A stretch of 64,000 bases of DNA from Devosia lucknowensis (GCF_900177655.1 NZ_FXWK01000001.1:2356001-2420000), one strand, 5' to 3'; shown: positions 8,429 to 19,184, counted from the stretch's first letter. Numbers and translations are program-made. Notes: generated from the letters alone by a model not told the origin.

Positions 8429-9379
8429 TCATCGATGGCTGATACGCCGCGCCGCCATTTCGGCGAGCACGATACCGAACACGATGATTGCCGCGGCGAG
8501 AAGGTGATAGGGCTCGAGCCTTTCCCCCAGGATCAGGATGGAGCCCAGCGTGCCGAACACGGGGATAAGGTTGTGCGTGGGCGCGGCTCGATTGGCACCG
8601 ACAAGTTCGACGCCGCGAGCATAGGCAACCTGGCTGAACATCGAGGGAAATACCGCCACATAGGCGATAACTACCCAAACCATCGGCGACATTTGGGCCA
8701 ACTTGGTCACCTCGCCAAGTCCCCCGCCAAAGAGGGCGAGCATGACGATCCCAGTAACGGCCGCGCCGAAAAAGGACACTGCCATGAAGCTCATTATGTG
8801 CATTTTTGGCCGGAACCGCAGCGCCAGGGTGTAGGCCGTGTAGGCAAAGCAAGCGAGCACGACGAAGCCGTCGCCGATATTGATGTCCAGCGTCAAAAGC
8901 CGAGCCGGGTTGCCTTGCGTGGCGGTTAGCAACACGCCGGAAATCGCCAGCAACACTCCGAGCAGTTGCACGCTCGTGGCCTGAACGCGGAAGATGATGA
9001 AATTGGCGGCCAGGATCATCATGGGCAGGCCGGCCTGAACGATGGCAGCGTTGATGCCGGTCGTGGTGCTCAGCCCGATATAGAGCAGCACATTGAAGAC
9101 GGCATATCCGACGGCACCAAATCCCATCAGCACCAGCCAATGGCGCCGCACCACTGCCCAGTCGGCGCGCAAGTGTCGGACCGCGAACGGTAGGATGAAA
9201 AGTGTCGCGAACACACAGCGGCAAGCAAGGAGTAGGAAAGGGTCGATTTCCCCCACGACCAGCTTGGCCGCAACCACATTGCCGCCCCAGAACAGCGGCG
9301 CCATCACGAGCAGAAGGTATGGCTGATCCAAAAGACCTGCGAAAATGCCGCTATTTTGCTTGTCTTGCGGCTTTGTCAT
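8429..9379 (-). CDS. DMT-family (EamA) permease
   Basis: A 316-residue inner-membrane protein with about ten transmembrane helices arranged as two EamA repeats. The first repeat contains PLFWGGNVVAAKL and LYIGLSTTTGINAAIVQAGLPM; the second ends with PVFGTLGSILILGERLEPYHLLAAAIIVFGIVLAE. Members export or exchange small metabolites such as amino acids; the substrate is not readable. It is divergent from purA, with about 158 bases between the starts. No regulator is adjacent. Confidence 0.8.
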   Translation of the reverse strand: MTKPQDKQNSGIFAGLLDQPYLLLVMAPLFWGGNVVAAKLVVGEIDPFLLLACRCVFATLFILPFAVRHLRADWAVVRRHWLVLMGFGAVGYAVFNVLLYIGLSTTTGINAAIVQAGLPMMILAANFIIFRVQATSVQLLGVLLAISGVLLTATQGNPARLLTLDINIGDGFVVLACFAYTAYTLALRFRPKMHIMSFMAVSFFGAAVTGIVMLALFGGGLGEVTKLAQMSPMVWVVIAYVAVFPSMFSQVAYARGVELVGANRAAPTHNLIPVFGTLGSILILGERLEPYHLLAAAIIVFGIVLAEMAARRISHR

Positions 9380-9537
9380 CGTCGCCTAGGTGATGTAAGG
9401 ACAATCGGACTTATCAGTTATTCGGCCACAATCAAACCCGACAAAGGTGGCCGCCAGGACGCTTTGTCCGATCATCGAGGAACCAGCCGACCGGCCGGAT
9501 TTCCTTTTCATGTGCCTGATTTGGGGAAGACTGAAAT

Positions 9538-10827
<1,290 letters not shown>

Positions 10828-10875
10828 GAAATTTTGTTAAAAGACTGCGCTGTCAGAGTGAGTACCAAGTAGCCA

Positions 10876-12864
10876 ATGGCGGATTACAAGGAGCTGCTGC
10901 GTCGGGCGATCTCGGCGCTGCCGGAGAACAACGGGGCCGCGCGGCGCGCGGTCTATGAAAAGGCACGTTCGGCCCTTGTCGGCCAGCTGCGTGCTATTCA
11001 GCCCCCGCTTCCGGCGCGCGATATCACTCAGCACCGCCTGCAACTCGAAGACTGCATCCGCCAGGTCGAACAGGAAGCCAGCGAAGCTGTTATCAGCCTT
11101 GGACGGGAAGGCGCATTGGCCGCAAGGCCTGCGCCGACGCCCATTAGGCCGGCTCCGCAGCCCGTGCCGGAGGCCCCTGTTCCCGCCGCCCAGCCTGTCG
11201 CGCCGCCGCCGGAACCAGAGGCGGAACCGGAAATAGATGTGCCGCCGGCGGTCCCTGTCACCGCCCCGACCATCGTCCCTTCGACCACCCGGCCTCGAAC
11301 CGAACCGGCGACGCCGCTTGCGCCGCCGCCGCCGCCCAAATCGATCGAGGAAATCATCGCCGAGGCCGCAGAGACCAGCGGCGCGAGCGTTGTCGTGGAG
11401 GCAGAGCCCGAACCAGAGGCGCCCGCCCCAGCGGTCGAGCGCGTGTCGGTCGATCCGGCACCTCCGAAGCCGACTTTCACCGAAGCCGCGCCGCCCAGCG
11501 GCCCGACACCGGTACGCCCCTCCTTCTTCTCGCGCCGGGTCGATCCGCAGGCCCCGGCCGTGCCGGTCGTTCCAGCCGCCGCAGCCGCCGTCCTACCGCC
11601 CCGCGTCGAACCCGTGCTGGGCAGCACCGCGCTGGCCAGCCAGCCCGCACTAAGCGAACAGCCGATCATCGCACCGGCTCTTCCCGTGGATACCGCCCTT
11701 TCGGCGGTGCGCGAGGTGGAGGTCGAGCAGGACGATGCTCGCGAAGCCGAAGGCGCAATCGAGCGGGCCATCGAGACACTGGACCGCGAAGCACGCGGCG
11801 AAGCCAGCGATCCGCTGCCGGACCGCGATGGCGCCCCTGCCGGAACGCCCCTCCCCCAGGACGAGGATGCCGGCTTCGCACCTGTCGGCGCCGAGCGTCG
11901 TTCGGGCGCTGGCCTGACTATTTTCCTTATCGTGTCTGCCGTGCTGCTGGCAGGCGTCGGTGGCGCCGGCTTCTGGGCCTGGCGCGAAGGCTATGTCGAT
12001 CTCGACCAGATGTTCGGCGGCGGACAGGCCGTGACCCAAACCGTCGCAACGACGGAGCAGCCGGTCGGCCCGACGATGGATAGCACGCCCCCCAACGAGG
12101 AAGGTGCTTCCGGCCCGGGTAATACCGCCACGACCGCCGCAACCGAACCGACAAGCGCTCTCGAAGCAACCGACGACCGCCTCGAGCCGACGCCCGAAGC
12201 GGTGACGCCGACCGGCGGCGAAACGGTCCTTCCCTCGATCAATGGCGAGACCAAGACCGAGGAACGGCTCTCGGGCGCGGATACCACGATCTCCGCTACG
12301 AACGATCCGGCAGCCAGTGTCGACCCGGCAGTGCTTGCGGGCAACCAGTCGCTCCTGCTCGAAGCCTCTGCCAATGGCCAGGGCGGCGCCGTCCCGTTCT
12401 CGGGCACGGTGGAATGGACCGAGGGAACGGATGAAATCGGATTGCCGACGCTGCTTGCGGAAGCCAGCATTCCGGCCCGCAACCTCAATGTCTCGATCAT
12501 CATCCGCAAGAACAACGATCCTGTGCTGCCCGCCAGCCACCTGATGGAGATCACCTTCGATGTGCCGGACACCTTTATCGGCGGGTCGATTTCGACCCTT
12601 GCCGGCGTCCTGCTCAAGGATCAGGAACTGGTGCCCGGAACCGCGTTGTCAGGCGCCGCGGCCCGCGTCGTGGGGAACTCATTCCTTTTCGCGCTGAGCG
12701 CCTCGCCAGCCGATGTCACGTCGAACCTCGACCTTCTCGACGCTCGCCGCTGGCTAGACCTCGCCATTGTCTATGGAACTGGTCGCAACGCCATCCTGAC
12801 GCTGGAGAAGGATCAGGACGCGCAGGCGCTGTTCGACAAGGTTCTCGCCGCCTGGGCAGAGTAA
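10876..12864 (+). CDS. proline-rich single-pass membrane protein of unknown function
   Basis: A 662-residue protein I cannot assign. Residues 1-75 are a helical charged segment (MADYKELLRRAISALPENNG). About residues 85-345 are low-complexity Pro/Ala/Glu-rich sequence. One transmembrane helix lies near 347-370 (GLTIFLIVSAVLLAGVGGAGFWAW). The C-terminal 180 residues look folded, with alternating strands (LNVSIIIRKNNDPVLPASHLMEITFDV). The topology suggests a cytoplasmic N-terminal tether and a periplasmic C-terminal domain. It lies downstream of purA and convergent with thiQ, 15 bases apart. Similar purA-linked proteins occur in Rhizobiales, to my recollection. Confidence 0.75.
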   Translation: MADYKELLRRAISALPENNGAARRAVYEKARSALVGQLRAIQPPLPARDITQHRLQLEDCIRQVEQEASEAVISLGREGALAARPAPTPIRPAPQPVPEAPVPAAQPVAPPPEPEAEPEIDVPPAVPVTAPTIVPSTTRPRTEPATPLAPPPPPKSIEEIIAEAAETSGASVVVEAEPEPEAPAPAVERVSVDPAPPKPTFTEAAPPSGPTPVRPSFFSRRVDPQAPAVPVVPAAAAAVLPPRVEPVLGSTALASQPALSEQPIIAPALPVDTALSAVREVEVEQDDAREAEGAIERAIETLDREARGEASDPLPDRDGAPAGTPLPQDEDAGFAPVGAERRSGAGLTIFLIVSAVLLAGVGGAGFWAWREGYVDLDQMFGGGQAVTQTVATTEQPVGPTMDSTPPNEEGASGPGNTATTAATEPTSALEATDDRLEPTPEAVTPTGGETVLPSINGETKTEERLSGADTTISATNDPAASVDPAVLAGNQSLLLEASANGQGGAVPFSGTVEWTEGTDEIGLPTLLAEASIPARNLNVSIIIRKNNDPVLPASHLMEITFDVPDTFIGGSISTLAGVLLKDQELVPGTALSGAAARVVGNSFLFALSASPADVTSNLDLLDARRWLDLAIVYGTGRNAILTLEKDQDAQALFDKVLAAWAE

Positions 12865-12879
12865 ACAGCCGAGCGCGCC

Positions 12880-13518
12880 TCAGGCGCGTTCGGTCCGTCC
12901 ATCCACGATACGGTAATGCGCGCTGGCCAGTGCCGCGATATCGTCGGCATGGTGGCTGACCAGCACGGTGTGCCACCCATGTCGTTGAGTGAGCTCTCCC
13001 ACCAGTACCCGGATGAGGCCGCGCGTTTCGTCGTCAAGTGCCGAAAAGGGCTCATCCAGCAACAGGACCGGACGGTCGCGCAGAAGCGTGCGCGCCAGTG
13101 CGACGCGCTGTTTCTGCCCACCTGAAAGCGTTGACGCGACGTTGCCCGCGAACCCTGCGAGGCCGACTTCGTCCAAAGCGTCCAGCGCCTGCGCTTTTCC
13201 CTGTGGCTTAGTGGTTCCCCGAGGCAGCCCCAGCAGCACGTTTTCCTCTGCACTCAGATGTTCGAAGAGGTTGTCGGACTGGAGCAGCAGGGACACCGGC
13301 CTGTTTTCAGGAGGCAATGGCAGGAGATCGACGCCGTCCAGCGCAAGCGTTCCGCTGGAGGGCTGCGTGAAGCCGGCCAGGAGATCGAGCAAGGTCGACT
13401 TTCCCGAACCGCTCGATCCCGAAATGGCCGTGACGGCGCCAGGCTCGGCGGCCAGGCTGAACCGGTAGGGCTGACCTTGCCCCGGATAGGCGAAGATCAG
13501 GTCATCGGCGCGAAGCAT
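12880..13518 (-). CDS. thiQ: thiamine ABC transporter ATP-binding protein
   Basis: A 212-residue ABC ATPase, short as is usual for ThiQ. Walker A GSSGSGKST is at residues 34-42, the Q-loop region LLLQSDNLFEHLS follows, then signature LSGGQKQR, Walker B VLLLDEPFSALD and the switch His in VLVSHHADD. It energises uptake of thiamine and its phosphates. Its start overlaps the 3' end of the ThiP gene by 17 bases, and the ThiB-ThiP-ThiQ order is intact behind a TPP riboswitch. Confidence 0.92.
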   Translation of the reverse strand: MLRADDLIFAYPGQGQPYRFSLAAEPGAVTAISGSSGSGKSTLLDLLAGFTQPSSGTLALDGVDLLPLPPENRPVSLLLQSDNLFEHLSAEENVLLGLPRGTTKPQGKAQALDALDEVGLAGFAGNVASTLSGGQKQRVALARTLLRDRPVLLLDEPFSALDDETRGLIRVLVGELTQRHGWHTVLVSHHADDIAALASAHYRIVDGRTERA

Positions 13519-15115
13519 GCGCTATCCTTTCGACAAGGCGCGGCAGGCCGACAAAGGCCGCAATGGTGAAGATCAGCAGCAGGGCAGCGATCGCCGCTGC
13601 GTCGTTGCTGCGATAGGAGCCGAGCGCCCGGTACATCAGGAGCGGCAACGTCTGGAAATCCTGCGTCCCGAACAGGGCAATGACGCCGAGGTCTCCGAGC
13701 GAAAAGCAGAATGCCAACGCCAGCATCAACCCGATATCGCGGCCGAGTAGCGGGTATTCGATGGCAGTGAATTGCTGCCATCCGGACAGATCCAGAGAGC
13801 GGATAAGCTTGCCCCGCGAGCGCACGATGGCGTCGAGTGGCGGCGCCAGCGTTGCCATGGCGAAAGGCAGCGACAGGAGGCTGTTGGCGATCACCACGAC
13901 CACAGGAGCAGCGACGCCGGACGGGACGCCCAGCGATCGCACGAGCAGGAAGAAGCCCAGCGACAGCACCACTGCCGGCACCGCGAGATAGGCATATGCA
14001 GGCACGCCGAGAACCGTGCGCGCAGCCCGGCTGGCGGCTGCGCTGCGGCCCAGGGCAAGCAGCAGCGCCAGGACGAGCGTCAGGAGCGCCGATGCCGAGC
14101 CGATGGCAACACTGGTCATCGTCGCCCGCCAGAAACTGGCCTGTTCGAGCACGGGAAGAAGGCCGCTCGTCAACCCGTCATAGAGTACCGACAACAGCGG
14201 CAACGCGAAGCCTGCGGTCGCCAGGGCCAGCACGAACCATTGCAGCACGCGCACCCCACGAGCATCGCGCCATGTCGGCTGCGCCGACCGGGACAATGCG
14301 GAAGGAACGGTCGTGAAGGCCGATGAAACGAGGATGACCACGGAGCAAACGGCGATCTGAACAAGCGCCAGCCGCACCGCCCCGACAAGATCAAAATCGA
14401 GCCGGACTGCCGTGTAGATCGCCACTTCCAGCGTCTGGTTGGCCGGTCCGCCGCCAAGCAGCAGCACGATCGGGAAACTCGTGAAGGCGAGCAGAAAGAT
14501 GATCGCTCCCAGGCCCGGCAGGCTACCGCGCAACGCCGGCCAGTCGATCAGCCGAAAACGCTGCCAGGCGGACAGTCCGAGCGATTGCCCGACCTTGAGC
14601 TTGGACGACGGAATGGTGTCGAGGCGCGCCAGCAGGATGCGAGCCGCAAAGGCCCCATCGAGCACCACATGGGCAATGAGAATGCCACTCAAACCATAGG
14701 CCGGGCTATCGAAACTGATCCCAAGCCAGCTCGCAATCTGGTTGATCCAGCCATTCCGACCCCAGATCGATAGAAGACCGAAAGCCACGACCATGCCCGG
14801 CGTGACGATGGCGGCGGCGAAAAGACCGACCACGAGATCGCGCCCGGGAAACCGGAGCCGGTTCAGCGCCCAGGCCAGCACCACGCCCACCGCCAGCGAC
14901 AGCACCATTGTCAGCCCCGCCTGCAGCGCCGTCATGCGCAGCAGATGGGCAATGTCGACCCGCGAACCGGGCTCTGCCTCCGTCGCGGCGCCAACGATAG
15001 CCCAGAACACTGCAGCGATCAGCGCCGCGATGATGACGGTAAGCACCGTGGCGGAGGTGATGCGGAAGGGGCGGTGCGGGAGTATCAGCATGGGAAATGA
15101 CGTGTCCATGCGCAC
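13502..15115 (-). CDS. thiP: thiamine ABC transporter permease (fused double permease)
   Basis: A 537-residue inner-membrane protein with two tandem binding-protein-dependent permease domains and about twelve helices, as expected for ThiP. EAA-loop-like motifs are seen in each half (LGLSAWQRFRLIDWPALRG and LDLSGWQQFTAIEYPLLGR). It forms the channel with ThiQ. The assigned start is MRMDTSFPM; an ATG two codons later is an alternative. It is separated from thiB by 134 bases that contain a G/C-rich repeat. Confidence 0.9.
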   Translation of the reverse strand: MRMDTSFPMLILPHRPFRITSATVLTVIIAALIAAVFWAIVGAATEAEPGSRVDIAHLLRMTALQAGLTMVLSLAVGVVLAWALNRLRFPGRDLVVGLFAAAIVTPGMVVAFGLLSIWGRNGWINQIASWLGISFDSPAYGLSGILIAHVVLDGAFAARILLARLDTIPSSKLKVGQSLGLSAWQRFRLIDWPALRGSLPGLGAIIFLLAFTSFPIVLLLGGGPANQTLEVAIYTAVRLDFDLVGAVRLALVQIAVCSVVILVSSAFTTVPSALSRSAQPTWRDARGVRVLQWFVLALATAGFALPLLSVLYDGLTSGLLPVLEQASFWRATMTSVAIGSASALLTLVLALLLALGRSAAASRAARTVLGVPAYAYLAVPAVVLSLGFFLLVRSLGVPSGVAAPVVVVIANSLLSLPFAMATLAPPLDAIVRSRGKLIRSLDLSGWQQFTAIEYPLLGRDIGLMLALAFCFSLGDLGVIALFGTQDFQTLPLLMYRALGSYRSNDAAAIAALLLIFTIAAFVGLPRLVERIAHASRR

Positions 15116-15249
15116 GATGCGGCACCTCCCCCTTGATGGGGGAGGTTGGGAGGGGATGCACTAAGCAATCGGTGCTCGGGATTCCCCCCCTCCCCATCGC
15201 TGCCAGCAAGGGGGAGGGTATGCCGGCGCGTTCACGTATGTCATGCCGC
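15116..15249. repeat. G/C-rich intergenic palindromic repeat between thiB and thiP
   Basis: The sequence CCTCCCCCTTGATGGGGGAGG around 15126-15146 is a hairpin. A related C-rich and G-rich pair (CCCCCCTCCCC near 15184 and AAGGGGGAGG near 15209) follows. This type of CTCCCCC/GGGGGAG element is dispersed in Rhizobiales genomes. Transcribed within thiBPQ, it could stabilise the upstream thiB message relative to thiPQ. Confidence 0.7.
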
Positions 15250-16254
15250 CTACTGGACCGCCGCCAGCATCTCGTCGATCCAGGCAGACGAATTGGCAGT
15301 GATCTCGGCCTCGGGAATGGTCAACGTCTTGTCCGGCTGCGGTAGGCCTTCGAAGGACGGATCGAGGTCGGCGCCGAGATCGACGACCGGGAACATCCAG
15401 TTCGTTGTCGGGATGACCTTCTGTCCGGCTTCCGAGGTGAGGAAGGCGAGGAAGTCGCGCGCCAGGTCCTGATGATCGGACGACTTGAGAATGCCGGCCA
15501 CTTCGATCTGAGGGAAGTGCCCTTCGCTGAACATCGCTGCCTTGATGGTGTGATCGTCCTCATCGAAGATATGGTAGGCGGGCGAGGTCGTGTAGGAGAG
15601 CACCATGTCCGCTTCGCCATCAAGAAACAGCGCGTAGCTCTCGCTCCAGTCACGCGTGATGGTCAGGATATGCGGCTTGAGACCGGCCCAGATTTGCGGA
15701 GCGCGATCGCCGTATGCGGCCTTGACCCACAGCAGCAGGCCAAGCCCCGGCGTTGCCGAGCGCGGATCCTGGATCACAATCTTGACCTCGTCCGGCAGCG
15801 CGATCAGCTCTTCGAAGGACGATGGCGGGGTCGGCATCGTATCCGTGTCGTGCATGAAAGCGAAGTGCGAATAGTCGAAGGGCACGAACTGCGCATCGGT
15901 CCATGTGGTTGGCAGGTCGAGATGGGTGAGGTCGAGACCGTGATCCGCGAAAAGTCCGGTCGCGCGGGCTTCGCCCGCAATGGCCGTGTCGAGACCGAGG
16001 ATCATGTCGGCGTCCGTGCTGTCGCCCTCGAGCTGCACCTTGCGCAGTGTGCCGATAGAACTATCGGCCGCAACGAAGTTGACGGTACAGTTGCAGGTGG
16101 CTTCAAAACCGTCCTTGAGCGGTATGCCCGGGCCCCATTCGGAGGCAAAGCCGTCATAGGTGTAGATGGTGAGCGTGGGCTTGTCTTGGGCGATGGCCGT
16201 GCCGGTAAATCCGGCAAGAAGGACCGCAAGCGCCAGCGAGGAGGATTTGACCAT
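15250..16254 (-). CDS. thiB: thiamine-binding periplasmic protein
   Basis: A 334-residue extracellular solute-binding protein for thiamine, TMP and TPP. The start at 16254 (MVKSSSLALAVLLAGFTGTAIAQ) gives a clear signal peptide cleaved after AIAQ; the frame is open further upstream but runs into the riboswitch. The family motifs LTIYTYDGFASEWGPG, VNFVAADS, ADMILGLDT, FDYSHFAFM and LSYTTSPAYH are present. It is the first gene of the TPP-riboswitch-controlled operon and delivers substrate to ThiPQ. Confidence 0.93.
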   Translation of the reverse strand: MVKSSSLALAVLLAGFTGTAIAQDKPTLTIYTYDGFASEWGPGIPLKDGFEATCNCTVNFVAADSSIGTLRKVQLEGDSTDADMILGLDTAIAGEARATGLFADHGLDLTHLDLPTTWTDAQFVPFDYSHFAFMHDTDTMPTPPSSFEELIALPDEVKIVIQDPRSATPGLGLLLWVKAAYGDRAPQIWAGLKPHILTITRDWSESYALFLDGEADMVLSYTTSPAYHIFDEDDHTIKAAMFSEGHFPQIEVAGILKSSDHQDLARDFLAFLTSEAGQKVIPTTNWMFPVVDLGADLDPSFEGLPQPDKTLTIPEAEITANSSAWIDEMLAAVQ

Positions 16255-16342
16255 GATGGTCTCCCTTCGTGTGGTGTGCGGCCATGGGTGAAGGGATGTG
16301 TCAATGGTGAGGATGCACGAGGGCACCCTTGCCATCTCGAAC

Positions 16343-16418
16343 TTCCTCCGCCAGCATGACCTGGTTCAGGTTCTATGGGTAACTCTCAGCTCCGGCGGTA
16401 ACCGGAACACCCCAGCGA
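16343..16418 (-). promoter_or_regulatory. TPP (THI-box) riboswitch upstream of thiB
   Basis: Read on the minus strand, the conserved TPP riboswitch blocks occur in order: CTGGGGTG, the pyrimidine-sensor CTGAGAG with ACCC, then GAACCTGA and CATGCTGGCGGAGGAA. The element ends about 90 bases before the thiB start. It should lower thiBPQ expression when thiamine pyrophosphate is plentiful. The aptamer blocks are clear; the expression platform is not resolved here. Confidence 0.95.
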
Positions 16419-16451
16419 GACGGTCCGGACCATATTGAGAGTGAACTGAGA

Positions 16452-17156
16452 GTGCAATCCCCCAATCCAGACGGCGGCAAGGTGCTGCTGCGTTTTGATC
16501 GGCCGCTCGCCGTCGTTGGCGGCGGCGCCGTTGAACCAGGCCTGTTGCAAGACCTTGCGGCGCGTGGCGTAGCACTGGTCGGCGCCGACGGCGGCGGCAA
16601 TGCCATCGGCGACGTGGGCATCGTGCCCGAGGCCATCCTGGGCGACCTTGATTCGCTGGATGACCGCGACAGCTGGGAACAGCGCACTCGCGTCATCCAC
16701 ATCCCCGAACAGATCACGACGGATTTTCAGAAGGCGCTCTATTCGACATCAGCACCGGTGACCCTGGCCCTGGGCATGACCGGCAAGCGGCTCGACCACA
16801 CATTGGCAGCACTTGGTGCGCTGCTCGAAGTGGCGCCGCATCGCAAGGTGATCCTCGTGGACGAAACCGATGTGGCTCTTGCCATATCCGGCCCGTTCTC
16901 GTTCCACGCGGCCCGAGGCGAGCGCATTTCAATTCACCCACTGGTGCCCATCGTGTTCGAGCGCACCGGGGGCCTGTTCTATCCAATGAACGATCTGCTC
17001 CTCGATCCCGCCGGACGGCTCGGGACATCGAACGAAGGTACGGGCGGAGTGGTCGACATCGTACCCAAGGACGATACGCCCTGGCTGCTGATTCTGGGAC
17101 GCGAACGGCTTTGGGATCTGGTGGAGGTGTGCCTGCGAGGCGGGGACACCCCCTAG
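16452..17156 (+). CDS. thiamine pyrophosphokinase
   Basis: A 234-residue enzyme that transfers pyrophosphate from ATP to thiamine, making TPP. The N-terminal catalytic domain shows GADGGGNAIGDVGIVPEAILGDLDSLD and the QITTDFQKAL motif, both typical; the C-terminal beta domain (GERISIHPL) binds thiamine. GTG 16452 is the annotated start; GTG 16482 (MLLRFDRPLAVVGGG) is a good alternative. It is divergent from thiB, and its start lies about 34 bases from the 5' end of the riboswitch. Its last four bases overlap the convergent ABC exporter. With ThiBPQ it forms an import-and-activate unit. Confidence 0.9.
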   Translation: MQSPNPDGGKVLLRFDRPLAVVGGGAVEPGLLQDLAARGVALVGADGGGNAIGDVGIVPEAILGDLDSLDDRDSWEQRTRVIHIPEQITTDFQKALYSTSAPVTLALGMTGKRLDHTLAALGALLEVAPHRKVILVDETDVALAISGPFSFHAARGERISIHPLVPIVFERTGGLFYPMNDLLLDPAGRLGTSNEGTGGVVDIVPKDDTPWLLILGRERLWDLVEVCLRGGDTP

Positions 17157-18970
17157 AGCGCCTCATCCGGGCGGAACTGCAACTTGGCCAGCTCGGCATA
17201 CCGGCCGCCCTTGGCCACCAGCTGATCATGGGTGCCCTGATCGATGATTTCGCCGCCGTCGAGAACCAGGATCGTGTTGGCGTCCCGGATGGTGGCGAGG
17301 CGATGGGCGATGACCAGCGTCGTGCGACCTTCCATCAGGTGTTCGAGGGCCTTCTGCACCAGCCGCTCGGACTGGGCATCGAGAGCCGATGTCGCCTCAT
17401 CGAGAAGCAGGATCGGCGCATTCTTGAGAATCGCGCGGGCAATGGCGAGGCGTTGCTTCTGGCCGCCCGACAGCATCACGCCGCGTTCGCCCACCATCGT
17501 ATCGTAACCCTTGGGCATGTCGGCGACAAAGTCGTCGACCAGGGCTGCCCTGGCGGCAGCAACCACCTCGTCCATCCCCGCCCCAGGTTTGCCGAAGCGG
17601 ATATTGTCGGCAATGGTGCCGGCGAAGATGACGGGCTCCTGCTCGACATAGGCGAAGCGCTGCCTGAGGTCGCGGAGCGCCAGATTGCGAATGTCGATGC
17701 CGTCGACGAGGATCGACCCGGCCGTCACGTCGTAAAAGCGTTGCAGTAAAGACAGTGTCGTCGACTTGCCCGAGCCCGACGGACCCACTAGCGCCACCGT
17801 TTCGCCTTTGCCCACAGCAAATGAGACATCGCGCAGCACCGGCTCATTGCCGGCCCCGCCATAGGCGAAGCTGACGCGATCAAAGGCAACGGTCCCCAAG
17901 GCCGGCGTCGGCAACGGAACGGGCCTTGCCGGATCGACGATCACAGGCTCGGTATCGAGAATTTCCGTCAGCCGCTCGGTCGCACCGGCAACGCTCTGCA
18001 GCGTACCCAGCACTTCCGACACATTGGTCAGGGCGCCGGAGGCCATGAGTGCATAGACAAGGAACTGCGCCAGCTGTCCTGCAGTGACGGTCCCCTCGAA
18101 CACGGAGCGGGCACCCCACCAGACCAGGCCCACGAGTGCAGCGGTACCAAGGAAAATGACCATGCCGACCAGCACGGCGCGCGCGCCTAGACGCTTGACC
18201 TCGGCACGGTAGCTGGCCTCGCTGCTCTGGCTGTAGTGGACGGACTGTACGTCTTCCTGGGTAAAGGCCTTGACCGTGCGATTGGCGCCAAGCATTTCCG
18301 TAGCCATGGCGGAAAGATCGGCCAGGGCGTCCTGGGTTTTGCGCGACATGCCGCGCAGCCGCCGGGCATAGGCCATGACCGGGATCAGGATGGCGGGCAG
18401 GGCAACGACCACGGCAAGTGTCAGGACCGGGCTCGTCAGGATCATCATCGTCAGCGCGCCGATAATGGTGACTAGCGAACGCAGCGCCAGCGAGAAGCTG
18501 GACCCCACGGCATTGCGAATGGACACCGTATCGCCATTAAGGCGGCTGGTGAGTTCGCCGACGCGATGGCGATCGAAATATCCGGTCTCGAGCTTGAGCA
18601 GATGTGCGAAGACGTCATGCCGCAGATCGGCGACCACGCGTTCACCGATGACCGATATGAAGTAAAACCGTGCGCCGCTGGCAATGGCCATGATCGCGGC
18701 GATACCGATGATCAGCCAGCCGTACTGGCCGACCATATCGATATTCTGGGCGACGAAGCCTTCGTCGATGGCGCCGCCCAGAAGCGCGGGAATGGCAAGG
18801 GAAGTGGTGGCCGAGATCAGAAGGAAAAACACGGTGAGCGAAAGCCGCACCGGATAGCGGAGGAGAAACGGCAGCAGTCGGCGAAGCGGCTGGATTTGCC
18901 GCGGCGCGTCCTGCACTTCAGAGACGATCTTGTCGGGATCGGACGCTGCCGAAACGGCCTGGTCTGTCAT
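17153..18970 (-). CDS. ABC exporter, fused membrane and ATPase domains (MsbA-like)
   Basis: A 605-residue half-transporter that should act as a homodimer. Six transmembrane helices occupy about residues 30-325, with the first near PVRLSLTVFFLLISATTSLAI. The nucleotide-binding domain follows: Walker A GPSGSGKST, signature LSGGQKQR, Walker B ILLLDEATSALD and H-loop IAHRLATI. Members export lipids, drugs or peptides; the substrate is not readable. The start at 18970 (MTDQAVS) is preferred over an upstream in-frame ATG at 19069, because the added N-terminus (MPGPFGCGARG) looks non-coding. It is monocistronic as far as seen. Confidence 0.85.
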   Translation of the reverse strand: MTDQAVSAASDPDKIVSEVQDAPRQIQPLRRLLPFLLRYPVRLSLTVFFLLISATTSLAIPALLGGAIDEGFVAQNIDMVGQYGWLIIGIAAIMAIASGARFYFISVIGERVVADLRHDVFAHLLKLETGYFDRHRVGELTSRLNGDTVSIRNAVGSSFSLALRSLVTIIGALTMMILTSPVLTLAVVVALPAILIPVMAYARRLRGMSRKTQDALADLSAMATEMLGANRTVKAFTQEDVQSVHYSQSSEASYRAEVKRLGARAVLVGMVIFLGTAALVGLVWWGARSVFEGTVTAGQLAQFLVYALMASGALTNVSEVLGTLQSVAGATERLTEILDTEPVIVDPARPVPLPTPALGTVAFDRVSFAYGGAGNEPVLRDVSFAVGKGETVALVGPSGSGKSTTLSLLQRFYDVTAGSILVDGIDIRNLALRDLRQRFAYVEQEPVIFAGTIADNIRFGKPGAGMDEVVAAARAALVDDFVADMPKGYDTMVGERGVMLSGGQKQRLAIARAILKNAPILLLDEATSALDAQSERLVQKALEHLMEGRTTLVIAHRLATIRDANTILVLDGGEIIDQGTHDQLVAKGGRYAELAKLQFRPDEAL

Positions 18971-19166
18971 GGCTGGATCACGCCGCTTTCGCTCGGGGAC
19001 CGGCTCCGGCCGGCGATCGACCCCATATAGGCCCTGCCCCCTCGCCCCGCAACCAAAGGGGCCGGGCAATATTGCCGCGCCACTTGTTCACGGCAAAGCG
19101 CTGGCAGCCCTTGCAGAACCCGATCTTCTGCTGTAGGAAGCCGCCCAACACCAGATTGATGCTCTC

Positions 19167-19184
19167 CGGGCGCCGCGGCGCCCG
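19167..19184 (+). promoter_or_regulatory. perfect palindrome in the rpmE leader
   Basis: CGGGCGCCGCGGCGCCCG is an 18-base perfect palindrome followed by TTTGATTT, ending 18 bases before the rpmE start. It may be a weak upstream terminator or an autoregulatory hairpin for L31. L31-binding leaders are known in other bacterial groups; this one is not a recognised member. Confidence 0.4.
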
